From RBG-13-66-14 sp964436465 (GTDB lineage: Bacteria > RBG-13-66-14): 64,000 nucleotides of DNA. The notes beneath the pieces were generated by a model that was given only the letters and a program-made list of their open reading frames with translations, was not told where the DNA came from and ran no database searches. Position numbers and translations under genes: made by a program. Below are positions 8,068 through 15,205 of the stretch, one piece after another; position 1 is the first letter of the stretch, and every line of letters begins with the position of its first letter. Location: positions 11,307-75,306 of the forward strand of contig CAYTCV010000005.1 in assembly GCA_964436465.1 (NCBI GenBank), in the 5' to 3' direction.

Positions 8068-9285
8068 CTAGAGAAGATGCCTCAGTTTTAAAATCAGCCC
8101 CGGGGCGTTTTTCAGGGCGTAGCCGATGATTCTCAAGGGAGAGATTTCTCCCAGCTCGCCCTTCGCCGCCCCGGCCGCCAGGGCCGACACGGCCTGGTCT
8201 ACCTCGTCGTCGGAGAGGCTCGTCACCAGGGTCTTGATTTTGAAGAGCTGGCGATGCTCACGCCCGTGCCGCGCCCGCCAGCGTTTTTCATAGACACCGA
8301 GGGTCCCGGCCGTGGGTTCCGCGCCGGAGCCGAGGACCTCCGCCGCCGTCTGCCCGGCCAGCCGCCCGGCCTCCACGGCCCAGTTTATTCCCGCCCCCGA
8401 GAAGGGGTCCACCTGCCGCGCGGCGTCACCGGCCAGCATGCAGCCCTCGCCGACGAAGCCCCGGGGCGGCGGCGGCGTGGGGACGCAGCCGTGAACCTCC
8501 TCCAGCACGGAAATCCCCGGTAAATTCGCGGTGAGGAAATCGCGCAGGTAGGCCTGCGCCGTTTTAGACCGTTCAGCGCCCGGAATTCCGAGCCCGACGT
8601 TCGCCGTCCCGCGGCCCTTGGGGAAGAGCCAGGCGTACCCCCCCGGCGCGACCCGGGAACCGAGGAAAAAGTAAACGGTGTCGTCCTTCACCCAGTCGGG
8701 CAGGCCGACGGCCAGTACCTGGGCCCCGGCGTGGACGTCGGCCAGGGGCAGGTGCCGGGAAAGACCCGTCCAGCGACCCACCAGTCCCTCCACCCCGTCG
8801 GCGCCCACGAGCACCGGGGCCTCCACCGTCTCCTGCCGGCCGAGGCGGCGCACCCCGACCCGCCACAGTCCGCCGTCCCGCTCGGCCCGGAGGGCCTGCG
8901 ATTTGACCCACAGCTCGGCCCCGGCTCCGGCGGCCCGCTCGGCGAGGTGGAGGTCGAAAAGCTTCCGCTCGAGGACCCAGCCGGCGCCGTCCTTCTTGAC
9001 GTGGGCCCGGTTCCCCCCGGGTGAAACGGTGATGCCGCCGTGGAGATGGGCGGCGCGGTATGGCGGGGCGAGGTCCCCCGCCGGGCCATCGGGGAAGAGA
9101 ATCTCATCGTCGCCCAGTTCCTCGACGAACCCGTCGTGCCCGACCGCCTCGGCGCAGCGCACCGGGAAACCGACCTGCTGGCGCTTCTCCAGCAGGAGCA
9201 CGCGCAGGCCGCCCCGGGCCGCGTGATAGGCGGTGCTGGAACCGGCCGGCCCCGCCCCCACGACTAGCACATCGCAACGCAACAT
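8068..9285 (-). CDS. Geranylgeranyl reductase family flavoprotein
   Basis: 405 residues. The N-terminal FAD motif is VVGAGPAGSSTAYHAARGG with EKR at the end of the second strand. The internal motif is GEGCMLAGDAARQVDPFSGAGINWAVEAG (about residues 280-308). Both are diagnostic of the GGR/ChlP branch, which saturates prenyl chains of phospholipids, quinones or chlorophyll. The ATG at 9285 has GGAGG only one base away, so the adjacent TTG codon 2 may be the true start. The UbiA-like gene follows immediately on the same strand, so the two form one transcription unit. Confidence 0.85.
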   Translation of the reverse strand: MLRCDVLVVGAGPAGSSTAYHAARGGLRVLLLEKRQQVGFPVRCAEAVGHDGFVEELGDDEILFPDGPAGDLAPPYRAAHLHGGITVSPGGNRAHVKKDGAGWVLERKLFDLHLAERAAGAGAELWVKSQALRAERDGGLWRVGVRRLGRQETVEAPVLVGADGVEGLVGRWTGLSRHLPLADVHAGAQVLAVGLPDWVKDDTVYFFLGSRVAPGGYAWLFPKGRGTANVGLGIPGAERSKTAQAYLRDFLTANLPGISVLEEVHGCVPTPPPPRGFVGEGCMLAGDAARQVDPFSGAGINWAVEAGRLAGQTAAEVLGSGAEPTAGTLGVYEKRWRARHGREHRQLFKIKTLVTSLSDDEVDQAVSALAAGAAKGELGEISPLRIIGYALKNAPGLILKLRHLL

Positions 9286-9340
9286 TCCTCCGGATTCGCC
9301 CTATCCCACGGGGACAGTTAATCGGACCAAGTATAACTTA

Positions 9341-9367
9341 AAGGCGAGGCTCATCGCCCCGCCTCGT
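9341..9367 (-). terminator. Hairpin after the Omp28-like gene
   Basis: On the minus strand a CGAGGC/GCCTCG stem with a 10-base loop is followed by CCTTTAA. It lies 18 bases beyond the stop of the selenoprotein candidate. The T-run is weak. Confidence 0.5.
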
Positions 9368-9384
9368 CGTTTCGAAGGGTATTA

Positions 9385-10131
9385 CTAGTTTTTCATCGCC
9401 TTGATTTGGCCCCAGGAGGTCTCCACGACAGGGGTCTCCCAGTCGCCGAGGTCTACCCGGGCGGACTGGATTATCGCCTTGGTCATGAAGTTCTGGACGA
9501 TGACGTACCCGACGAGGTCGTCCACCTTCCACATCGGGTCCACGTCGAACTCCTGTCTCCAGTAATGGACACCGTGGTTGTCCGGAATGAGCCAGCCGGG
9601 AAAATCGGGCTCGGTGATGCGCATGGTGTAGTTGTAGTGCCTTCCGCCCGCGGTCAGGTCCTTCTCGACGATGATGAAGTAGGCCCGGTAGTAACCGTCG
9701 GGGACGTCGTCGGTCCACTCGAACCGGGCGTCGAGGTAGCCGTCGCTGCCGGTGATGTTCCCGTCGAGGAGGATGTCCATGGGGCTGGAAACGCTGATGC
9801 GGCCGGCGACGTACGCCGCGGCGCTGCTCCAGTTGACCCGGGTCCCGTCCACGTAGGTGTCGGGTACGGAGTTGACACCGTAGACGGACCGCCGGTTGTT
9901 TTGGTCGGTGGGGTTGTAGAGATAGAAGGGGTCACTGGCTCCCGGCCAGTTCATGTGCCACTCGCAGAGAATCACGTCATCATGGTATTGCGCGTCGATG
10001 GCCTCCCACGTCGCGTCTGCAGGGGGGCAGGAACCTCAGGTATAGTTGGTGAAGCCCTCGAGCACCACCATGCGCTGGGTGGCGAGGGTCAGCGCCGCCA
10101 GGGCTAAAAGCGTCAACACGACCTTCCGCAT
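9385..10131 (-). CDS. Omp28/thioredoxin-like secreted protein with in-frame TGA (probable selenoprotein)
   Basis: Reading from ATG 10131, which has GGAGG five bases upstream, gives 248 residues with one in-frame TGA at 10036-10038. The start reads as a signal peptide (MRKVVLTLLALAALTLA), then MVVLEGFTNYT-(TGA)-GSCPPADATWEAID. The TGA stands exactly where Omp28-type and thioredoxin-like proteins carry the first Cys of CxxC, giving U32-G-S-C35. Further on, VNSVPDTYVDG is the matching cis-proline loop, so the fold continues after the TGA. Conventional calling would begin at the GTG at 9975 and lose the active site. The C-terminus ends in ETSWGQIKAMKN, a tail shared with two other secreted proteins in this window. 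Selenocysteine insertion is inferred. A sequencing error or a mutated Cys codon is the alternative. Confidence 0.78.
10002..10031 (-). promoter_or_regulatory. Candidate bacterial SECIS hairpin
   Basis: Folding by eye the RNA just after the UGA gives a lower stem CCU(G)CCC/GGGAGG with one bulged G, an internal loop, a short UGC/GCG upper stem and an AGAC apical loop 18-21 bases after the UGA. That distance matches known bacterial SECIS elements and the loop contains a G. The upper stem is only three pairs, so this is a weak call made without folding software. Confidence 0.35.
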
Positions 10132-10213
10132 GATTTCCTCCTTCGATTGTACCGATATGGACCTTTTTACGGGAATATTCCGAGAGAATCTTTAACCTAA
10201 AACGACCCGCGCG

Positions 10214-10750
10214 TCAAGGCTTCTCGTTGACCGAAGCCAGGAGTTTGGGCAGGGACTCCTCGGCTATTTTCAGGTCCGCCACGGCGTCGGAGTACGTGTC
10301 CAGAATCTCCCTGACGCGCTCCTGACGGGTGACGCGGTCCATGGAACCGCCCTCGTATTCGAGAACCAGGGACTCGTACGCCTCCTTGGCGTCGGAGAGG
10401 ATGTCGGCGGCTGCGATGGCGGCGTCGTAGGCCGCGGCGCGTTCCTCGCCGAGCTCGGCCAGGCTCTCGGGAGCGGTGAGGTTGAAGAGGCGCAGCTTCT
10501 CCACCGGCGCCTCGATTGTGGCGAGCAGGTCATCGTCCACCGGGACGGTCATGCCCAACTCGTCGCTCTTCGTGAGCAGCTCCTTCACGCCATCCGAGGA
10601 GAGCGTGCCCAGCAGCTCCTGCAGGAGCAGGTCATAGGGCCGGCAGTCGTTCAGGTAGTTGGCCTCCGACCCCGACGCCTCGCCCGGTTCCTGCCCGCAA
10701 CCCAAGACCAGGAATCCGAGCACGGCCAACGCTAAAAATGTGAATTTCAT
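10214..10750 (-). CDS. Hypothetical alpha-helical lipoprotein
   Basis: 178 residues starting MKFTFLALAVLGFLVLGC, a clear lipobox with Cys at 18. The mature part is acidic, rich in Ala, Glu and Leu, and predicted helical (LAELGEERAAAYDAAIAAADILSDAKEAYESLVLEYE). No family is recognised. It resembles the two small helical lipoproteins encoded on the other strand at 11039 and 11598 in size and character. The start has a GAGAG site seven bases upstream. Confidence 0.7.
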   Translation of the reverse strand: MKFTFLALAVLGFLVLGCGQEPGEASGSEANYLNDCRPYDLLLQELLGTLSSDGVKELLTKSDELGMTVPVDDDLLATIEAPVEKLRLFNLTAPESLAELGEERAAAYDAAIAAADILSDAKEAYESLVLEYEGGSMDRVTRQERVREILDTYSDAVADLKIAEESLPKLLASVNEKP

Positions 10751-10980
10751 AGCTCTCTCCTAAACGTGCAAGGTTGATGTTTTACCCGTACAATCCTGTA
10801 TGAACCTTGGTCGCCTCGACCCGTGTTTCCCCGGACGGAGGCAACTTCCCCTAATTCCCGACGCGGGGTGTCGCGGCCGCCCGTACACGGGTCCGGTCAC
10901 CCCGAACGGTGCATCGCCTTTCCCTCCATTCAAGTATACCACGGCGCGGGCGGATTGAACAACGCAGGCGGGGGCCCGTC

Positions 10981-11009
10981 TTGCCGAGGGTCGGGTCCTC
11001 TGGTAAGAT
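10981..11009 (+). promoter_or_regulatory. Sigma-70-type promoter
   Basis: TTGCCG (10981-10986), a 17-base spacer, then TAAGAT (11004-11009). It lies 30 bases before the ATG of the lipoprotein gene at 11039, which is preceded by GGAG. Confidence 0.7.
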
Positions 11010-11038
11010 AGACGCGATAATTATCCCCCGGAGATACG

Positions 11039-11593
11039 ATGGTTCTGCAAAGCCGGTTGCCGATGGCGCTCATCCTCCTAATCCTGCTCATCGCCGGTTG
11101 CGGCGAGAGGGAATCCAGGCTGGAAGAGGTGAAGCGCTACCACGAGCAGATGGACGGCCCGGACGGCGACGTACTGCTGCTGACCGAGCAAATCCGCCGC
11201 TGGACCGACGACATCGCCCGACTGGACCCCGAAATCGTCGGCCGCGAGGCCCCCAGGCTGTTGAACGAGGCGCTCACCTACCAGGAGAAGGCCTACGAGT
11301 TCGGCGAGTTCTTTTCGAGCGCCCACTACGAAACGGAAATCATCAAGCAGTTCCTGGATTTAAAAATCGACCTGCTCGCAGTCCTCCAGGCGGACCTCCA
11401 GTCGTTCATCGACGATTTCCTGAAGGTGTATAGTTTCTCGTCGGAGGACGAGGAGGCGCTGCCCGGTTACCACTCGGAGTGGGTCGCCCTGTCCTGCAAG
11501 AACTTCATCGAAGCCGTGGAGAAGGTCGAGGGCGAGTTCACCCGGGGCCGCCGCGTGCTCCTGTCGGAGTTCATCCTCATGGGGGAGCGCTAG
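11039..11593 (+). CDS. Hypothetical helical lipoprotein
   Basis: 184 residues. Signal peptide MVLQSRLPMALILLILLIAGC gives a lipobox Cys at residue 21. The rest is charged and helical, with no domain I recognise. It begins a run of five closely spaced plus-strand genes and has a good promoter upstream. The next lipoprotein starts four bases after its stop. An internal ATG at codon 9 would leave a shorter but still complete signal peptide. Confidence 0.72.
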   Translation: MVLQSRLPMALILLILLIAGCGERESRLEEVKRYHEQMDGPDGDVLLLTEQIRRWTDDIARLDPEIVGREAPRLLNEALTYQEKAYEFGEFFSSAHYETEIIKQFLDLKIDLLAVLQADLQSFIDDFLKVYSFSSEDEEALPGYHSEWVALSCKNFIEAVEKVEGEFTRGRRVLLSEFILMGER

Positions 11594-11597
11594 AGAC

Positions 11598-12152
11598 ATG
11601 CCGCGCATCATCATCGGGGCGCTCTTGGCGACGGTAATCCTGGGCGGCTGCGGCCGGAGCGCCTACGACGAGCTGACGCGGTACAAAAATGCGGCCACGC
11701 CCGCCGACGCGGAGTTGCAGGCCTGTCTGGATACCTACAACGGCAGATGTATCCACGTCGGCGAGGGGTACGGCCACCGTCTGCCCTTCGACTCGGTGGA
11801 AACCCGGGAGCTCCTGCTCCGTGTCCAGAGCGCGACGGAGGAACTCCGGGGGGTGGAGACGCCTGAAGTCGCCCGGTCCTTCGCCGAGGATAAAATCGCC
11901 GCCGCCGAGGAAATCTGCGGGGCCTTCGAGCTGTTGGACGAGGTGACGCGGGGATGGGAGGACCGCCTCTCGACGGGCCTCCCGGCGGAGGGGGAGACCG
12001 AGCCCGCGCAGCTTTCGAGCGAGGACGCCGTGAAATGGCGCGGTGACATGGCGCGCGTGGACGCGTCCTTCGAGTCGGCCGACCGGACATTCGACGACGC
12101 CGCCCTGGCGCTGGGGGCGGCCATCATCGCCGCCCATGACGAAGAGTACTAG
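11598..12152 (+). CDS. Hypothetical helical lipoprotein
   Basis: 184 residues beginning MPRIIIGALLATVILGGC, with the lipobox Cys at 18. It is acidic and helical, with two further cysteines (about residues 42 and 50) in a short loop. It has the same length as the preceding lipoprotein and a similar layout, so the pair may be diverged duplicates. No function can be assigned. It is followed 12 bases later by a small membrane protein gene. Confidence 0.7.
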   Translation: MPRIIIGALLATVILGGCGRSAYDELTRYKNAATPADAELQACLDTYNGRCIHVGEGYGHRLPFDSVETRELLLRVQSATEELRGVETPEVARSFAEDKIAAAEEICGAFELLDEVTRGWEDRLSTGLPAEGETEPAQLSSEDAVKWRGDMARVDASFESADRTFDDAALALGAAIIAAHDEEY

Positions 12153-12164
12153 GCGGAGGCGCAC

Positions 12165-12509
12165 ATGCGGTACAGTATGCTGGGGCTGGAATCCACCTCC
12201 CTTTTCCGGAACCTCTTCTTCGTGTTCTGGGTCGTCCTGGGCGGGTTGGGATTAATCGGTTACGCGGCGTACCTCATCGGCTCCCTCGACGCAGGCCTGG
12301 CGGAGGACGATTTCCTGGCGGTGCTCTTCGGATGCGTCCTGGGACCGCCTTTCTACTCGGTCGTCTTCGCCGCCCTCGGTGCTCTGGGCAACGCGGTCTA
12401 TAAAAGACTCCTGCGCAGCCTGTCCCCGCTCGTCGCGGAGATGGAGGAGACGGGCACGACCCCGGACCGGGGGAGAACCACCGCGGACGACCGGCTCCGG
12501 CTACCCTAG
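12165..12509 (+). CDS. Small two-helix membrane protein
   Basis: 114 residues with two hydrophobic stretches (about residues 14-40 and 50-77) and a charged, probably cytosolic C-terminal tail of about 35 residues. No family is recognised. It lies between lipoprotein genes and a glycosyltransferase gene with gaps of 12 and 10 bases, so it is probably in the same operon. Confidence 0.6.
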   Translation: MRYSMLGLESTSLFRNLFFVFWVVLGGLGLIGYAAYLIGSLDAGLAEDDFLAVLFGCVLGPPFYSVVFAALGALGNAVYKRLLRSLSPLVAEMEETGTTPDRGRTTADDRLRLP

Positions 12510-12519
12510 GGCGGATTGG

Positions 12520-13692
12520 ATGACGGCAGCCGTTTGGTCTCTCGTCGGTCTCATCGCCTTCGTCTACATCGGGTATCCCCTCCTCGTCGGCCTGGTGGGC
12601 CTCATCCGCCGCAGACGGCCCCGGGCCGATTCCAGCTTCCTGCCATCCCTCGCCCTGCTGATTCCCGCCCATAACGAGGCGACCGTCATCGCCGACAAGC
12701 TCGCCAACGTCCTGGAGAGCGATTATCCTCCCGACAGGCTGCGGGTCTATGTCATCTCGGACGCCTCGGACGACGGCACCGACGCGGTGGTCTCGGGAAC
12801 GGACGACCCCCGGGTGCGCCTCATCCGCCAGGAGCGGCGGGAGGGGAAGGTCAACGCCCTGAAGCGGGGAATCGCCGCGGCCGAAGACGCCGAGGTCATC
12901 TGCTTCTCCGACGCCAACTCGCGCTACGAGCCGGACGCCCTGCGAAGGCTGGCCGCCGTCTTCGCCGACCCCCGCGTGGGCGCCGCCTGCGGCCGCCTGC
13001 GCCTGTTGGGAACGGAGAAATCCGGCACCGCCGCCGGCGAGGGGCTGTACTGGCGCTACGAAGACGCCATCAAGGCCGCCGAATCTCTATCCGGAACGAT
13101 GCTGATGGGGGCGGGGACGATTTACGCAGCCAGGCGGGTGCTCATCCCCGACGTGCCGGCCCACCGCGCCGACGACTCCATCGTCCCGCTCTCCATCGCC
13201 GTCGGCGGGCGCCAGGTGGCCTGGGTGCCCGAGGCGGTGGCCTGGGAAAAGACCGCGGTGGATGCGGGCGAGGAGTTCCGGCGCAAGGTGCGAATGGTCG
13301 CCCACGATTTCGGCGGATACTTCCACCTCGGGGGTTGCTGGCGACGGCCGTCGGTGGGGCTGCGCCTTTTTTTCCATAAATTCCTGCGCTGGCTGGTGCC
13401 CTTTTTCTGCCTGGCCGCCCTCGGCCTGGCGATTCCACCGGCGCTCACCGGCGACACGGCAATGCTCATCACGGCGCTGGTACTGGGCGGCGGGCTATTC
13501 TGGGGCGCGGCCGCCTGGGGCGCGATGGCCCTCGACTGGCGGCCTAAATCCCCGGCGGGCCGCCTCCTGGCCCTGCCCGGGCACTTCGTCATGGTGAACA
13601 CGGCGTCGGTCTTCGGCATCTGCCGGTCGATTTTCCGGGGGAGCCAGGCCGCGTGGGAGGCCGCCCCCAGCTCGCGCAGAGGTCTTTCGTGA
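12520..13692 (+). CDS. Family 2 glycosyltransferase, membrane-bound
   Basis: 390 residues. One N-terminal transmembrane helix is followed by a GT-A domain: LLIPAHNEATVIADKLANVL, VISDASDDGT, REGKVNALKRG and CFSDANSRYEPDAL. The last holds the DxN/DxD-like metal site. A later HRADDSIVPL is the probable acceptor/catalytic Asp region. Two or three C-terminal helices follow, as in processive enzymes such as IcaA or NodC-like proteins. The Q/RxxRW motif is replaced by FRRKVRM. It likely uses a nucleotide sugar at the cytosolic face. Its TGA overlaps the GTG of the next gene (GTGA), so a methyltransferase is translationally coupled. Confidence 0.88.
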   Translation: MTAAVWSLVGLIAFVYIGYPLLVGLVGLIRRRRPRADSSFLPSLALLIPAHNEATVIADKLANVLESDYPPDRLRVYVISDASDDGTDAVVSGTDDPRVRLIRQERREGKVNALKRGIAAAEDAEVICFSDANSRYEPDALRRLAAVFADPRVGAACGRLRLLGTEKSGTAAGEGLYWRYEDAIKAAESLSGTMLMGAGTIYAARRVLIPDVPAHRADDSIVPLSIAVGGRQVAWVPEAVAWEKTAVDAGEEFRRKVRMVAHDFGGYFHLGGCWRRPSVGLRLFFHKFLRWLVPFFCLAALGLAIPPALTGDTAMLITALVLGGGLFWGAAAWGAMALDWRPKSPAGRLLALPGHFVMVNTASVFGICRSIFRGSQAAWEAAPSSRRGLS

Positions 13693-14465
13693 AACGGCCT
13701 CCCGACCGGGACAAGACCCGGGAGTTCTACGTCCAGGAGGGACCGCCGGACGGGGTCCTGGGGCGGTTGGCCCACGGGCGGGGGCTGGGCCTGCGGCGGG
13801 CGGTCCTGGGGCTGGAGGGGCTCCGGGACGCCATGCTGGGCGGTATAACCGGAAAGATGCTGCTCGAGTTGGGCGCGGGCTACGGCGACGAGCTGGTCGA
13901 ATTCACCCTGAACGGCGCCCGGGCGGTGGGGGTGGATTTCGCCCTCACCCGGCTTCTACAAATCCCCCGAAAGGCGCGGGACGCCGGGACGTCGGTCGCC
14001 GTCGTAGCCGGGGATTGCCACCGTCTGCCCTTCCCCGACCGCTCCTTCGACATCGTATACGGCAGCGCCATCCTGGCCCATCTGGACCGTGGGCGGGCCT
14101 TCGCCGAGGCGCAGAGGGTTCTCCGACCCGGGGGCCGCTTGATTTTAGTCGAGCCGCTGGACCGGCACCCGCTCCTGAGGCTCTACCGCCGTTGGCTGAA
14201 GACGAGGGAGGACGTCGTGTCCTACCTCGACTACGCCGAGTTGGACGCGGACAGGCTGGGGGGCGGGTACGAACTGCGTCCCGCGGGGCTGACCTCGGCG
14301 TCTCTCCTGCCCCTGGCCGCCGCGGGGGTGGACGGCGCCTTCTGGCGAGGAGCGGCGCGGCTCCTCAACCGTCTGGACGCCCTGCTCTTCACGAAAAGTC
14401 TTTGGGCGCGCAGGCATGCCTGGGTCTGCCTCGCCCGCTACCGGGGGAAAAACCGTGAGCGCTGA
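13689..14465 (+). CDS. SAM-dependent methyltransferase (first of a pair)
   Basis: 258 residues from GTG 13689, overlapping the glycosyltransferase stop. Motif I is LLELGAGYGDELVEF, the acidic end of strand two is VGVDF, motif II is AGDCHRLPFPDRSFDIVYGSAILAHLD, and a post-I block reads RVLRPGGRLILVEPLDRHPLLRLYRRWL. The last block is nearly the same in the next gene, so the two are tandem paralogues. The target is unknown. Coupling to a GT2 enzyme suggests a glycan or glycolipid acceptor. Confidence 0.85.
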   Translation: MKRPPDRDKTREFYVQEGPPDGVLGRLAHGRGLGLRRAVLGLEGLRDAMLGGITGKMLLELGAGYGDELVEFTLNGARAVGVDFALTRLLQIPRKARDAGTSVAVVAGDCHRLPFPDRSFDIVYGSAILAHLDRGRAFAEAQRVLRPGGRLILVEPLDRHPLLRLYRRWLKTREDVVSYLDYAELDADRLGGGYELRPAGLTSASLLPLAAAGVDGAFWRGAARLLNRLDALLFTKSLWARRHAWVCLARYRGKNRER

Positions 14466-15204
14466 GGGGAGAATCGGCGAGCTGCGCCGTTTCTTCGGCG
14501 CGGAGCGGGACCCGGGACCGCTCACCAGCCTCGCCCTCGGTGAGCCCGCGGGAAGGTCCGTAGCCGTGGCCGACCTGCGCCGCCGGTGGCGGGAATCGCT
14601 GGGGGAGATTCGGGGGCGGCGCGCCCTGGAGCTCGGATGCGGGCACGGCGGGGAGATGGCGTACCTGGCGGGAAGGGGCGCTACCGTGGTCGGGCTCGAC
14701 CTCTCACCCCGGCGGTTGAGCACCGCGAGGTCCGGCGTCCCGGGGGCGGCGGTCCTGCTGGCCGACGCCGAACGGCTGCCCTTCGCCGACGGCTCCTTCT
14801 CCCTGGTGTGCGGGAACTCGATTCTGGTACACCTGGACCGGGAAAGGGCCTTCGCCGAAATCGGGCGGGTTCTGGAGCCCCGCGGGACGGCGGTATTCCT
14901 CGAACCGCTGGACCGGCACCCCCTGCTGCGCGTGTTCCGCGCCCTCTTCACCCGGCGGCGGGGACTCGCCGGCTACCCCTCCCTGGAGGAACTGGAGGGG
15001 ATTAGCCTCGGGGGCGGGACGGACGTCACCCCGTGGTATCTGACGGCGGCGCTGCCGATGTTCGCCGAACGCCTGTTCGGAACGAGCGGCCTCACCCACG
15101 GCCTGGCCGAGCTCCTCTCCCGGTTCGACGACTGGCTCTTCCGCCGAAGTCTTTGGGCCGCCCGGCTCGCCTGGACGGCATTCGCCGTTTACCGCAAGGA
15201 GTAA
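14455..15204 (+). CDS. SAM-dependent methyltransferase (second of a pair)
   Basis: 249 residues from GTG 14455, overlapping the previous gene by 11 bases. Motif I is ALELGCGHGGEMAYL and motif II reads DAERLPFADGSFSLVCGNSILVHLD. The block EPLDRHPLLRVFRALF is shared with the preceding methyltransferase, as is the C-terminal pattern (DDWLFRRSLWAARLAW versus DALLFTKSLWARRHAW). This indicates duplication within the operon. The RNase J gene begins after one base. Confidence 0.85.
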   Translation: MSAEGRIGELRRFFGAERDPGPLTSLALGEPAGRSVAVADLRRRWRESLGEIRGRRALELGCGHGGEMAYLAGRGATVVGLDLSPRRLSTARSGVPGAAVLLADAERLPFADGSFSLVCGNSILVHLDRERAFAEIGRVLEPRGTAVFLEPLDRHPLLRVFRALFTRRRGLAGYPSLEELEGISLGGGTDVTPWYLTAALPMFAERLFGTSGLTHGLAELLSRFDDWLFRRSLWAARLAWTAFAVYRKE

Positions 15205-15205
15205 G

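Noticed and set aside
9385..9975. A separate 196-codon gene starting at GTG 9975
   Set aside because: The frame upstream continues to a ribosome site and signal peptide through a single TGA at the CxxC position, so the short version lacks its export signal and active site.
10036..10038. Reassignment of TGA as glycine or tryptophan (alternative genetic code)
   Set aside because: Many certain genes here (ino1, tsaE's upstream neighbour, fabD and others) end at TGA with the next gene starting on top of it.
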